From IMG/VR virus record IMGVR_UViG_3300029624_000205, positions 1-28,586 of that record: 28,586 nt of DNA. The stretch is one strand, 5' to 3'. Below, one piece after another: positions 17,842-26,173 of the stretch. A program made the translations under genes and the position numbers. The stretch is from a virus. Within the stretch, counting starts at the first letter, position 1, and each line of letters opens with the position of its first letter. The notes beneath the pieces were generated by a model that saw only the letters and a program-made list of their open reading frames with translations, was not told where the DNA came from and searched no databases.

Positions 17842-18939
17842 AGGTTGAAGGATATGCAAATCTGGAAAGTCATCGGGGAAAATCGAAATCAACGACAAAT
17901 TATGTTTTTCGTATACGCGCAACTTCTTTTGGCGTTTGCGTTCATATTTCTCGTTGCCTTCAATGCCCCATACTTCAATGAAGGTGTCTTGGACTTTGAA
18001 ATCAGCCTTGTACTTGGTTTTGGCTATGTATGGTTCGTACTCATGTTCAATGCCTTGTTCAAAAAGCCAATCATCAACTTGAAGTTCCAAACTGCTTTTA
18101 ACCTTATGTCCGTCTTGCGAAGTATAGTGGCTGATATTTGGGTATCCCGATGTGCGAATGCCGATCTTGTTACGCTCAAGCACATTTTTAATGTATTGAC
18201 GACTTACATCAAACAGGTTTCCAATAGCCTGCATACCCATGTTTTCAGCTTGGTAAAGATGAATAATTTGTTTTTCGTCAGGCTCAACCCAATTGGGTCC
18301 TCTGCGGGTTTCCATCGCGGTGCGCGTCTTGATACCAAATTTCTTAAGCCAATACGGAACGGCTGTGAAATCAACGTTCAACTTTTCAGCAATTTGATCG
18401 TAAGACATCCACTGATTCCAGTACAGGTCATAAATGGTTTCTTTATCCATGTCTATGCCTGCATCGTTTTGGTAATTACGAGCCTCAATGTCTTGTCCAA
18501 AGTTTTGGGATATATAAACAGGCGAGCAGTTATACATCTTACCAATATCAACATAGGACTTCCCGCTAGCGTAAAGCGTTTCAACCAATTCTTTGGTGAG
18601 TTTATCGCGCTTGCGAATAAGTCCAAACTCATCAACCAAACGCTTTATAACATTTTTTGCTACTTCATATTTTTTGCCGATAGCACGAAGCGAAAGGTTT
18701 TGTTCAGTGTAAAGCTGATACAAGGTATCCCGGTCAACCACATTTTTGTGCATGGACTGTGCAACTTTAGCCAGTCGTTCGTCAGTATCGGCAGTCAAAC
18801 CAGCATTCCAAGGGGTCTTCCCTTCCATGTCGGGTCTGCGTTTATTACGCAAGGCAATACCATTGCAAGTATTCGAGCAATATTTGCGATTCTTTTTCGG
18901 CAGTTCGTTACCACATACCACGCAAGTTCTTTTAGACAT
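17800..18939 (-). CDS. Free-standing homing-endonuclease-like protein (zinc finger, HTH repeats, PD-(D/E)XK-type)
   Basis: A 379-residue protein antisense to the structural operon. It starts with a small zinc finger (C6-x2-C9-x11-C21-x3-C25). Residues about 65-270 contain four helix-turn-helix-like repeats of the type LYxxxxxSxxxIGKKYxV, suited to reading a long DNA target. Residues 282-379 look like a Vsr/PD-(D/E)XK-type nuclease: E285 in SSLELQ, D313 in YKADF, E322 in FIEVWG and a Lys/Arg-rich KYERKRQKK. This is the plan of mobile phage endonucleases. Its ATG has a GAGGAAA ribosome binding site and its own promoter. It separates the neck gene from the tail terminator gene, a site where free-standing endonuclease genes commonly insert. 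Nuclease activity is predicted, not shown. Confidence 0.8.
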   Translation of the reverse strand: MSKRTCVVCGNELPKKNRKYCSNTCNGIALRNKRRPDMEGKTPWNAGLTADTDERLAKVAQSMHKNVVDRDTLYQLYTEQNLSLRAIGKKYEVAKNVIKRLVDEFGLIRKRDKLTKELVETLYASGKSYVDIGKMYNCSPVYISQNFGQDIEARNYQNDAGIDMDKETIYDLYWNQWMSYDQIAEKLNVDFTAVPYWLKKFGIKTRTAMETRRGPNWVEPDEKQIIHLYQAENMGMQAIGNLFDVSRQYIKNVLERNKIGIRTSGYPNISHYTSQDGHKVKSSLELQVDDWLFEQGIEHEYEPYIAKTKYKADFKVQDTFIEVWGIEGNEKYERKRQKKLRVYEKHNLSLISIFPDDFPDLHILQPLTKYSLQHLTNRL

Positions 18940-18987
18940 TGGGTTTCCTCAATTCTGGAATGTAACTTGAAACTAAATATGTTGGTC

Positions 18988-18996
18988 ATTATACCA
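18988..18996 (-). promoter_or_regulatory. Extended -10 promoter of the endonuclease-like gene
   Basis: TGG-TATAAT on the minus strand (18996-18988) is a perfect -10 with TG extension, 48 nt before the start codon. No -35 is recognisable at 17 nt. GAGGAAA (18950-18944) is a strong ribosome binding site. This indicates expression independent of the late operon. Confidence 0.6.
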
Positions 18997-19015
18997 TCAT
19001 CTGGACGGTTTTAGT

Positions 19016-19456
19016 ATGGCAACACTCGCAGAAGCGATACTTACTTTGCTAAATGGCGATGCAACATTGTCTTCTTTATTGACGGGCGGTGTACATAATG
19101 CGTCGGACTTCAAGACAGCGGGACCGAGTGCAGATGAGATTCCGCGACAAGCCAATGGGGTGCTGGTGGATCCGTTCGCGATTGTGCGCTTTCGTGATAG
19201 TGATGTGACGGGTCCGGTCAAAGTTGAAGCTGAGATGGGGTCGGTCGAGATTTATCTGTATGACAACGTGGGGTATGTCACGATTGATTCCGCGCTGGCT
19301 CGTATCAAGACGCTTCTAAATTTTAAAGATGTGACGGCTGATGATCGCAGTCTGGCATATTTCCAGTTTGTGCATCGAAGCACCGAATTAAATGCCGAAG
19401 AATACGGCAATATACCATCTAAATTTATACGATTTGTGAACTTACAGATAGCCTAA
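19016..19456 (+). CDS. Probable tail terminator (tail completion) protein
   Basis: A 146-residue protein with an N-terminal helix (EAILTLLNGDATLSSLL), a central strand-rich part (FAIVRFRDSD; SVEIYLYD) and TIDSALARIKTLLN, which resembles gpU/DUF3168-type tail terminators located between the neck protein and the tail tube. It caps the growing tail tube and joins it to the head. No clear ribosome binding site precedes the ATG; the endonuclease-like gene lies directly upstream on the other strand. Confidence 0.6.
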   Translation: MATLAEAILTLLNGDATLSSLLTGGVHNASDFKTAGPSADEIPRQANGVLVDPFAIVRFRDSDVTGPVKVEAEMGSVEIYLYDNVGYVTIDSALARIKTLLNFKDVTADDRSLAYFQFVHRSTELNAEEYGNIPSKFIRFVNLQIA

Positions 19457-19466
19457 GGAGATTGTC

Positions 19467-20048
19467 ATGGCATCTAATGAATATGGCAGTTTATTTTATA
19501 ACGTCGATGCCATTGTCGCGGCACAGCTTGAGAGCGATGGTGGTTATGCGACACCTGCCACAGTACTGGCAGAAAACACTGTCGAGATTGAAGTCAATCA
19601 TGATACCGACAGCAACATGTCGAAAGGTCGTCGTCGTGAGATGATTTCAGTGATTACGCACGGCACAGGGAAAATCTCTCAGGGTGTGTTTGATCTGCCG
19701 ACATTGGCACAGATGACCAATTCGTCTGAGAGTGAGTCTGGTTCAACGCCAAATCAGACAACCAACTTCGACATCGACGGTGGTGAAGACTTGCCAGAAT
19801 TTGGTTTGATCTTCCGCCTGAAAAGCAAGCAAAGTGCAGGCGGTCGATTTGGGATGGCGCGATGCAAATTGACTAAGTTGCCGTTGTTCAGCGTTGAGCA
19901 AAACCAGATTGTGGTACCGGAACTCGAGTTTGAGTTTTGGAGCCAGAGCGACACGGTTGCGAAGATGCTGTGGATTCAGATAGATGAAACCGCAACGGCA
20001 TTGCCGACCGATAGCTCCGGCATGGATAGCTTCTTTGGAGTGAGCTAG
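19467..20048 (+). CDS. Major tail (tube) protein
   Basis: A 193-residue protein after a good AAGGAG ribosome binding site. It is beta-rich (VEIEVNHDTDSN, MISVITHGTGKISQGVF, NFDIDGG, RFGMARCKLTKLPLFSV, LEFEFWSQSD), as in tail-tube proteins that stack as hexameric rings. Its place before the tail assembly chaperone and tape measure supports this. No sheath gene is present anywhere nearby, so the tail is non-contractile. Confidence 0.75.
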   Translation: MASNEYGSLFYNVDAIVAAQLESDGGYATPATVLAENTVEIEVNHDTDSNMSKGRRREMISVITHGTGKISQGVFDLPTLAQMTNSSESESGSTPNQTTNFDIDGGEDLPEFGLIFRLKSKQSAGGRFGMARCKLTKLPLFSVEQNQIVVPELEFEFWSQSDTVAKMLWIQIDETATALPTDSSGMDSFFGVS

Positions 20049-20056
20049 GAGGCGAT

Positions 20057-20554
20057 ATGGCAGACTTTAAGATTGCGTCACCTGAGGACTTTTCTCCAAA
20101 CACCGAAGTTGTACAGCTTCCGTCGCAGAAAGGTACTGATTTAGGGGTTGTTCTTCGCCGTCCAGATCCATTGCGGTTATTGCAATCAAGCAGGGACAAT
20201 CAGATTCCTGATTTTTTGACAAATATTGTCGTTGCAGGTTTGGAGGGTAAAACTGTATCGGCGGAGTTTGACCCGACAGATGTCAATGTGTTAGTCCAAT
20301 TGCTGGAACTAACAGATATGGTTGCAATTACGTGCTTTGAAAATCCTTCTGTTGTGCGCGACGAAAAATATGTCGAGGGGTCGGGGAACTTGCCTCTTTC
20401 ACGTTTAACATCTGATGACAAACAATTTGTGCTTTCTTGGGCATTGGGGGTCGAGTTTAATACGCTCGAAAACTTTCGTCCGGGACAAGAGCCAACGAAT
20501 GTCAATGTGGATGATGTACCAGAAGGCGAAAACGTACAACCAGAAACCAAGTGA
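20057..20554 (+). CDS. Tail assembly chaperone, short form
   Basis: A 165-residue protein with a strong AGGAGG ribosome binding site, located between tail tube and tape measure as in the lambda G/GT pair. It begins DFKIASPEDF and is mixed alpha/beta, with an acidic C-terminus (VPEGENVQPETK). A second open frame overlaps its end and has no convincing start of its own, which is the layout of a chaperone with programmed frameshift. The shift required is +1 or -2, not the -1 of lambda. Chaperones of this type coat the tape measure during tail assembly and do not remain in the virion. Confidence 0.7.
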   Translation: MADFKIASPEDFSPNTEVVQLPSQKGTDLGVVLRRPDPLRLLQSSRDNQIPDFLTNIVVAGLEGKTVSAEFDPTDVNVLVQLLELTDMVAITCFENPSVVRDEKYVEGSGNLPLSRLTSDDKQFVLSWALGVEFNTLENFRPGQEPTNVNVDDVPEGENVQPETK

Positions 20555-20768
20555 TGCCTTAGGCATTCGTCAAACATGGTGTGCTTGGATGTTTGATAAT
20601 GCGGTTTTTGCACTTGGGTATATCGTCGAGCAACGATTGAGCGAGTACAACAAGAAGGGTCGTCGCAAATGGACGCTGGCGCAAGCTCTAGGCTTAGAAG
20701 ATCGTGCATCAAACGATTTAAGAGCGTTGGCAATGATGTTTGGTGATTCGGCATATGTAGAGCATTAA
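20499..20768 (+). CDS. Tail assembly chaperone frameshift extension (GT-like part)
   Basis: The frame is offset by one base from the gene at 20057 and is open through its stop codon (20552-20554). A frameshift between about 20520 and 20551 would add SDALGIRQTWCAWMF, then a basic region (EQRLSEYNKKGRRKW) and a helical end, to give a product of about 236 residues. In-frame ATGs (20499, 20505, 20511, 20514) allow separate initiation instead, but no ribosome binding site precedes them. I see no textbook slippery sequence. The GT part normally binds the tape measure protein encoded next. Confidence 0.6.
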   Translation: MSMWMMYQKAKTYNQKPSDALGIRQTWCAWMFDNAVFALGYIVEQRLSEYNKKGRRKWTLAQALGLEDRASNDLRALAMMFGDSAYVEH

Positions 20769-20779
20769 GCTCTTTTTTT
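20759..20779 (+). terminator. Weak terminator-like hairpin before the tape measure gene
   Basis: AGAGC-ATTAA-GCTCT followed by a run of Ts (20773-20779) overlaps the stop codon of the chaperone extension. A second short inverted repeat CGAAC/GTTCG follows. The stem is only 5 bp, so it more likely lowers expression of the downstream gene than stops it. Confidence 0.35.
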
Positions 20780-20813
20780 ACGACAAGTGAGCGAACATTC
20801 GTTCGGATAAGAC

Positions 20814-22775
20814 ATGTTTAATTCTCAAGGTGTCAATCTCGGAACGGCGCACGGTAAGGTCATTATCACCACCAATGCGTCAGACGCGATGGGGCAAGCA
20901 GAAAATCAAATACGTAGTGGCGTTCGTAATATCACTGCATCTTTGCAAGGTATTGGGCAAGGGATGCAACAGATCGGCGGTGATATTTTGAAGCTAACCT
21001 CACCGTTCCTTGCATTTACCGGAACGGGTATTAAAGCTGCTTCGGATTTTGATGCTTCGTTGACAGAAATTGCGGCACGGACGGGTCTAACAGGCGATTC
21101 ACTTGAGACTGTTCGCCAGCAAGCATTGCAACTCGGTGCGGATACTGTCTTTAGTTCACAACAAGCGGCGGATGCGTATCTCCAATTATTGACAGCAGGT
21201 CTCGATGTCGAGCAGGCGATGTCAACATTGCCAAATGTTCTGACGGCGGCGGCGGCATCTGGCGAGGACTTAGGTTTAACGGCTGATCTTGTCACTAACA
21301 TCATGTCGTCGTTTAAGTTGGAGGCTGACGAAACCGCAACAATTGTCGAGGCATTATCAAGAGCGGCGGCTTCTTCTCCTGCGACGATGAGTGATTTGGG
21401 GTTTGCACTCCAAGATGCGGGTGGTATTGCATCGAGTTTTGGGTTATCGGTCGAAGACACTGCGGGGCTGTTTGCAATATTTGCCCAGCAGGGTATCCGG
21501 GGCAGTGAAGCGGCGACTCAATTGCGCTCGATGTTGGCTGCGATGACATCACAGACTGGTAAAACACAAGATGTTTGGGCAGAACTTGGTACATCAATGT
21601 TTGATGCCGAAGGCAACATGCGCAATATGGATGCCATTCTGAACGACATCCGTATTGGCTTAGATGGCATGGCGGATGAAGACCGTAACCGTATTGTCAA
21701 ACAACTCGCCGGGTCGTATGGTTTGGTCGGGTTTGAGGCGTTGCTTGCTAGTGATGGCATCGACGCAATGAAAGCGACGATGGATAGCCAATCATCTGCA
21801 TCAGAAGTTGCTGAGGCTCGCATGGGGACATTCCAAGGAAGCCTTAACAGTTTAATGGGGTCAATCCAGACGTTGCAGATCGAAGCATTAACCCCATTTA
21901 TGAATCAGACCCTTACACCTCTTATTCAGCGAATTACAGATGTGATTAACACCGTAACTGATTGGGTCTCCAAGAACCCTGAGTTAACTAGCTCAATTAT
22001 CGGTGTCGGTTTGATTGTTGCGTTGTTTGCTGGCGGGTTAGTGGTTTTAGGGACAGTTATCAGCACTGTGACAAGTGCCATCTCGACATTGCTAACAGCG
22101 GCATTAAGCCCTCTCGGTATAGGCTTGGCATTTGGGGCTGTGCTAGTTACAGCGTATCTAAATAACTGGATGGGATTCCGCGATTGGATTGATGGCACAT
22201 TACGCCCGGCAATCCTGAAAATCATTGATGAGTTTAAAACTTGGTGGGGCATTCTCAATGACATTAAGACCATCTTGGACGGATTAATGTCAGGCAAATA
22301 TGACATCAGGCAAGTTGTCGAAGCAGCGGGGGGTGCGATTAAAGGTGAATTAAATGTAGGGATGCCGAATGCTCTCGACAATGCAATGAGAAACTCGCAG
22401 GACATTATTACCAATCCAGACCCGTTGCAAGCTTACGGGTCAATCATGGGCGCGACATTAAATCCAGCGGGGTCATTGTTTAATTTGATGTTCCCCGACC
22501 AAGACCCATTCGCACATTTACTGTCGCGTGACTCTGGTGGTCCGGGTCTTGCCGGAGCAGGGTACATGATTGGCACAGGGGCACAACCAGAAGCCTTCTT
22601 CCCTGAAACGAACGGGACATTTATCCCGAATATTGACCAAATTTTGCAGGGTGCCGGGGGCATGCAGATTCACGGGGATATTGTGGTGCAGGCAAACTCA
22701 TACGAAGAGGGTCGTCAAGCAGGGCGCGGAGTGTGGGACGAACTCGAACGCTTGTACACCGGACGGGGGAATTAG
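20814..22775 (+). CDS. Tail tape measure protein
   Basis: A 653-residue protein with the TP901-type tape measure core: GIKAASDFDASLTEIAARTG, then VRQQALQLGADTVFSSQQAADAY broken over residues 80-125, and long Ala/Gly-rich helices to about residue 350. Hydrophobic stretches at about 395-455 (GVGLIVALFAGGLVVLG; LGIGLAFGAVLVTAYL) may form the membrane-penetrating part during DNA ejection. At roughly 0.15 nm per helical residue, the tail would be near 100 nm long (estimate). The gene is the largest of the tail cluster and follows the chaperone, as in siphoviruses. Confidence 0.9.
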   Translation: MFNSQGVNLGTAHGKVIITTNASDAMGQAENQIRSGVRNITASLQGIGQGMQQIGGDILKLTSPFLAFTGTGIKAASDFDASLTEIAARTGLTGDSLETVRQQALQLGADTVFSSQQAADAYLQLLTAGLDVEQAMSTLPNVLTAAAASGEDLGLTADLVTNIMSSFKLEADETATIVEALSRAAASSPATMSDLGFALQDAGGIASSFGLSVEDTAGLFAIFAQQGIRGSEAATQLRSMLAAMTSQTGKTQDVWAELGTSMFDAEGNMRNMDAILNDIRIGLDGMADEDRNRIVKQLAGSYGLVGFEALLASDGIDAMKATMDSQSSASEVAEARMGTFQGSLNSLMGSIQTLQIEALTPFMNQTLTPLIQRITDVINTVTDWVSKNPELTSSIIGVGLIVALFAGGLVVLGTVISTVTSAISTLLTAALSPLGIGLAFGAVLVTAYLNNWMGFRDWIDGTLRPAILKIIDEFKTWWGILNDIKTILDGLMSGKYDIRQVVEAAGGAIKGELNVGMPNALDNAMRNSQDIITNPDPLQAYGSIMGATLNPAGSLFNLMFPDQDPFAHLLSRDSGGPGLAGAGYMIGTGAQPEAFFPETNGTFIPNIDQILQGAGGMQIHGDIVVQANSYEEGRQAGRGVWDELERLYTGRGN

Positions 22776-22778
22776 CGC

Positions 22779-23654
22779 ATGTATCGCATTACATCATTTG
22801 TTGTGCCGACAGATAACGCGAATACGGAATATGACCTGTCTTATGTGCAGGATTGGCGGGATAACTTCGCGGATGCTGTGCCACGGACGACAAGACTGCC
22901 GGGGATGGATGGCGGGTTCGATGAGTATGGCGTTGACCCTGCGCCGGGTGAAATCGGTAATGTGCAGGGGACACTCAAAATTAAGAAGACTCCCCCGTCA
23001 GCGATGGTGGACTGGTTGGATACTTTGCGGTCGTCGGCTCGTCAGCGTAAAGGCAGATTGTACATGCAACCTGTCGATGAGAATGAGAGTTTGCGCTGGT
23101 GCTATGCGCGACTTAACAATATGACCACCAACCACAGCGAGAGCGGTCATACCGGAATCATGATGGAGGTTAAATTTAGCTTTCAGGTGAGTGACCCGCA
23201 TTGGTACCAGCAGGGTACAGAAGCACCGGAGTGGGGGTTCTTCACGTGGGGCGAGTCTTATTGGGGTGGCACAGCGACGGCACAGGCTGTATCGGGATTG
23301 ACTACCGATTTGACTGAGACGGTCACAGGCGGGACGGTCGCGACGTTGCCCCGTATCACGATCACTTGCGACACAGGTGAGACGGCACAGAATATTGTCA
23401 TCCAGCGGTTGGTGAGTGGGGCAGTCAAAGACCAGCTTACGCTGACAGATACATTGGTGGCGGGTGATGAGGTCGTGATTAACTGCCGTAAGCGGTCGGT
23501 GCTGAAGAATGGCTCGAATGCTTACAGCAGTCTGACGGCAACACGGGCAGAGTGGTTCAGATTGAATCCGGGCAGTAATTCGATTCGTGTGACGATGGCA
23601 AATGCTAGCGATGCGGCGAGTATCAAATTGTCATACTTGCACGCATTTATTTAG
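22779..23654 (+). CDS. Distal tail protein (Dit)-like
   Basis: A 291-residue protein directly after the tape measure gene (3 nt gap). The N-terminal part (RLPGMDGGFDEYGVDPAPGE, then VQGTLKIKKTPPSAM) and the middle (TGIMMEVKFSFQVSDPHWY) follow the pattern of distal tail proteins of Gram-positive-type siphophages, which form the hexameric hub at the tail tip. The C-terminal 90 residues are a beta-sandwich-like domain (LPRITITCDTGETAQNIVI). The call is based on position and these patterns. Confidence 0.75.
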   Translation: MYRITSFVVPTDNANTEYDLSYVQDWRDNFADAVPRTTRLPGMDGGFDEYGVDPAPGEIGNVQGTLKIKKTPPSAMVDWLDTLRSSARQRKGRLYMQPVDENESLRWCYARLNNMTTNHSESGHTGIMMEVKFSFQVSDPHWYQQGTEAPEWGFFTWGESYWGGTATAQAVSGLTTDLTETVTGGTVATLPRITITCDTGETAQNIVIQRLVSGAVKDQLTLTDTLVAGDEVVINCRKRSVLKNGSNAYSSLTATRAEWFRLNPGSNSIRVTMANASDAASIKLSYLHAFI

Positions 23655-23663
23655 AGGTGACTT

Positions 23664-25691
23664 ATGACGGCAGAAACAAAGACAAACATTGCGCCAGACA
23701 CCAGTTTGCTGGTGGATGGTGAATTGGCAAACGCTGGTGATGTGATTACAGCAATTAGTGACATCCAAACCGAACTGCGAAGTGGTCGGCTACTTAGCGT
23801 AACGGATAACGACACGCACGTGGGGACGCTGGATGACAAGCTTACGATCTCTGGCAGTGGTATCGCTAAAACAGAACAGAACGATGCAGGCAATGAGACC
23901 TTGCAATTGGCACTCTCGACGGCGTTAGAAGCATTAAATGCGCTCTTGCCAGCAACGGGGAAAATTCGTGCGAGTGCGATTGATAGTCAAGCATCAACCA
24001 GCGGATATGTGCTGACGGCAAACGGGTCAGGTGGTGCGACCTTCGCGGCGGCAGGTGGCGGTGGTGCAGAGCCTGTTGATTTGACGGCGACGGCTGGGGA
24101 AGACCTATCAGAGCGCGATATGGTCTTTTTGAATGAATCTGACGGTGAGTGGTATAAGATCGATGTAGACGCGACATCCACGGTGCTAGCAGGGTCGCTG
24201 AAGGGGTGCGTCAACGAATCCGGGGGTATCACCGAAAATAGTACGGGTAGTGTACGAATCCTCGGTATCGTGTCAGGTTTTACGGGGATTACAGCAGATG
24301 CACGGGTATATGCCTCGACTACGGCAGGAGGGTATACACAGACGAAGCCGACTGTCAGCAGTGGCGGTGGACAGGTTGCTGTCGCTGAGATGGGATACGG
24401 TGCAAGCACGACTGAAATCTTCATCCAGCCAAAACCGATTCGTTATATCAAGCGGGACACACTGTCTAATGGTAGTACGATGACGGTCGAACATCATTCG
24501 GATGCGCAAGCACGTCATCGCGAGGTGCGCGCCTATGTGGGTAGTACAGGTGCAGGACCGTCGGTAGCGAGTTATTCGGATAGCAATCAGGATGCGGGAG
24601 TCGATTTAGAAGGACCGACACTGGCGGGTGACAGTATCACGATTACGGCAAGTGGTACTGCGAACACGATAGGCGACGCAGGGGGTGACGAATACCGCAC
24701 GGGTCAACAGTTTACCACTGTTAATGGTGGTGAGTTGACGGAGTTTACGTTCGCGCTTGATGCGAATAACGGGTCGCCTACGGGTGATATTACATGGCAG
24801 ATCATGTCTGATAGTGGTGATGAGCCAGATACAGAGCTGGCATCGGGGACTAAAACTCCGACTGCAAGCGCGACAAATACCGTCAGTAGTATCAGTGTGA
24901 TGCTAGAGGCATCAACAAAGTACTGGCTGGTTTTGAGTACGGTCGCGCAAGCCTCGGATGATCGGTACAACTGGCAGGCGCAATCCTCGAGTGTTTACGC
25001 CGGGGGAATTAGTGCTTTTAGCGCGGATGGTGGGTCGTCGTGGACATCACAAAGTTCAGTGGACAACCAGTGCTCGTTTACGATTAGTGCAACAACCGAG
25101 AAGGACAAGCTGTCGCAGAGCTTCGAAGTAATTGTTGCGGAGACACTCGGCAGTGTTGATCTGTGGTTGAAGAAAACAGGGTCACCGGGTGGGACACTGA
25201 CTCTCCGTATCGAGACGGACAATAGTGGCGAACCAAGTGGGACGCTGGTACATGCGAACGCTACGACAACGGTGAGTGAATCTAGCCTTGGAACTTCTTA
25301 TGCGGATGTGACATTTACATTTGGGTCGTCCTTTAGCATCAGTGGTAGCACCACATATTGGCTGGTGTTAAGTACAGACCGCGCACAGAGTGATAGCAAC
25401 TATGTGACATGGGGCGCGGATGGTAGTGCACCATCGTATGCCGACGGTGAAATGATGAGCGAGACATCCAGCACTTGGTCGGCAGAAAGCAAAGATGCTG
25501 TGTTTGAGGTGTTTGCCGAGGATGTCCAGTACGATGAACCATGTGTCATTGGGCGATGGACAGGGGGCACGCGCGATATTGCGGTGCGCTTTGACGATGG
25601 GTCGGGCAGTGACCCGAATATCAAAACGACCATCAAGAATGTTATGAGTGGCGGAGATAAAGATATTACTGTAGAAATCGAGGTTGCATAA
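23664..25691 (+). CDS. Fibre-like tail protein with two tandem beta-sandwich domains
   Basis: A 675-residue protein preceded by GAGGTGA. Residues 1-110 begin like tail-fibre attachment regions, followed by a Gly-rich linker (AAAGGGGAE) and a compact domain (residues 130-260). Two similar domains follow at about 343-478 and 481-622; both contain TYWLVLS or KYWLVLS, a D(x)4-W segment and an FTI/FEVFAE end, resembling choice-of-anchor or carbohydrate-binding sandwiches found in surface proteins. This suggests a receptor-binding or decoration fibre at the tail tip. The stop overlaps the next start by one base. Fibre role is likely; ligand unknown. Confidence 0.65.
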   Translation: MTAETKTNIAPDTSLLVDGELANAGDVITAISDIQTELRSGRLLSVTDNDTHVGTLDDKLTISGSGIAKTEQNDAGNETLQLALSTALEALNALLPATGKIRASAIDSQASTSGYVLTANGSGGATFAAAGGGGAEPVDLTATAGEDLSERDMVFLNESDGEWYKIDVDATSTVLAGSLKGCVNESGGITENSTGSVRILGIVSGFTGITADARVYASTTAGGYTQTKPTVSSGGGQVAVAEMGYGASTTEIFIQPKPIRYIKRDTLSNGSTMTVEHHSDAQARHREVRAYVGSTGAGPSVASYSDSNQDAGVDLEGPTLAGDSITITASGTANTIGDAGGDEYRTGQQFTTVNGGELTEFTFALDANNGSPTGDITWQIMSDSGDEPDTELASGTKTPTASATNTVSSISVMLEASTKYWLVLSTVAQASDDRYNWQAQSSSVYAGGISAFSADGGSSWTSQSSVDNQCSFTISATTEKDKLSQSFEVIVAETLGSVDLWLKKTGSPGGTLTLRIETDNSGEPSGTLVHANATTTVSESSLGTSYADVTFTFGSSFSISGSTTYWLVLSTDRAQSDSNYVTWGADGSAPSYADGEMMSETSSTWSAESKDAVFEVFAEDVQYDEPCVIGRWTGGTRDIAVRFDDGSGSDPNIKTTIKNVMSGGDKDITVEIEVA

Positions 25692-26164
25692 TGGCTAAAG
25701 AGATTACGTTTCAGCCACCGGAGACACAATTGGATGGGCGAATTAGTGTCAGTTATCTGATTCGCGAGAACACGACTGTGAAGGTCGTCAGCTTGCTTCT
25801 TCCAGCAGGCACAAATATTAAGTCATATGGTGATACGAATAAGGAAGCATTGTTTGAAGCTGGTGTCGAGTATCCAGCATCCAATGCACTGGTGTCGCCT
25901 GTGGCGGTGTTTGAAGCCATCAAGAATCGCCAAGCCCAATCGGTACATCTGAAATCGATCTTCGCGGCATTCTCTCAGTTGAAGCTGGGCGGGTCGCTGA
26001 CGGATATGAAGGTGGCGGCGTTACAGGCATATCAGGATGATGAAGTGCAATTGGCGACGTTACAGGCATTTATGACGACATATCGCAATGCAAGTGAGGA
26101 TGATCGTAACGCGCTCGATGCGATTGCGATATTTGCCATATCCTCATTAATTACATCGCAGTAG
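25691..26164 (+). CDS. Small tail-cluster protein of unknown function
   Basis: A 157-residue protein translationally coupled to the fibre-like gene (TAATG) with GAGG upstream. The N-terminal half looks beta-rich (ISVSYLIRENTTVKVVSLLL), the C-terminal half helical (KVAALQAYQDDEVQLATLQAFM). No motif, signal peptide or membrane segment is visible. Its position between fibre and hub genes suggests a tip component or fibre chaperone, but I do not recognise the family. Confidence 0.55.
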   Translation: MAKEITFQPPETQLDGRISVSYLIRENTTVKVVSLLLPAGTNIKSYGDTNKEALFEAGVEYPASNALVSPVAVFEAIKNRQAQSVHLKSIFAAFSQLKLGGSLTDMKVAALQAYQDDEVQLATLQAFMTTYRNASEDDRNALDAIAIFAISSLITSQ

Positions 26165-26173
26165 GGGTTTGCG

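Noticed and set aside
17845-19014. Long plus-strand open frame of 389 codons, hydrophobic-looking
   Set aside because: It is fully antisense to the endonuclease-like gene, whose zinc finger, HTH repeats and nuclease residues, ribosome binding site and promoter are all on the minus strand.
20057-20768. Lambda-type -1 frameshift in the tail chaperone
   Set aside because: The second frame is offset by +1 (or -2) relative to the first, so a -1 shift would not reach it.
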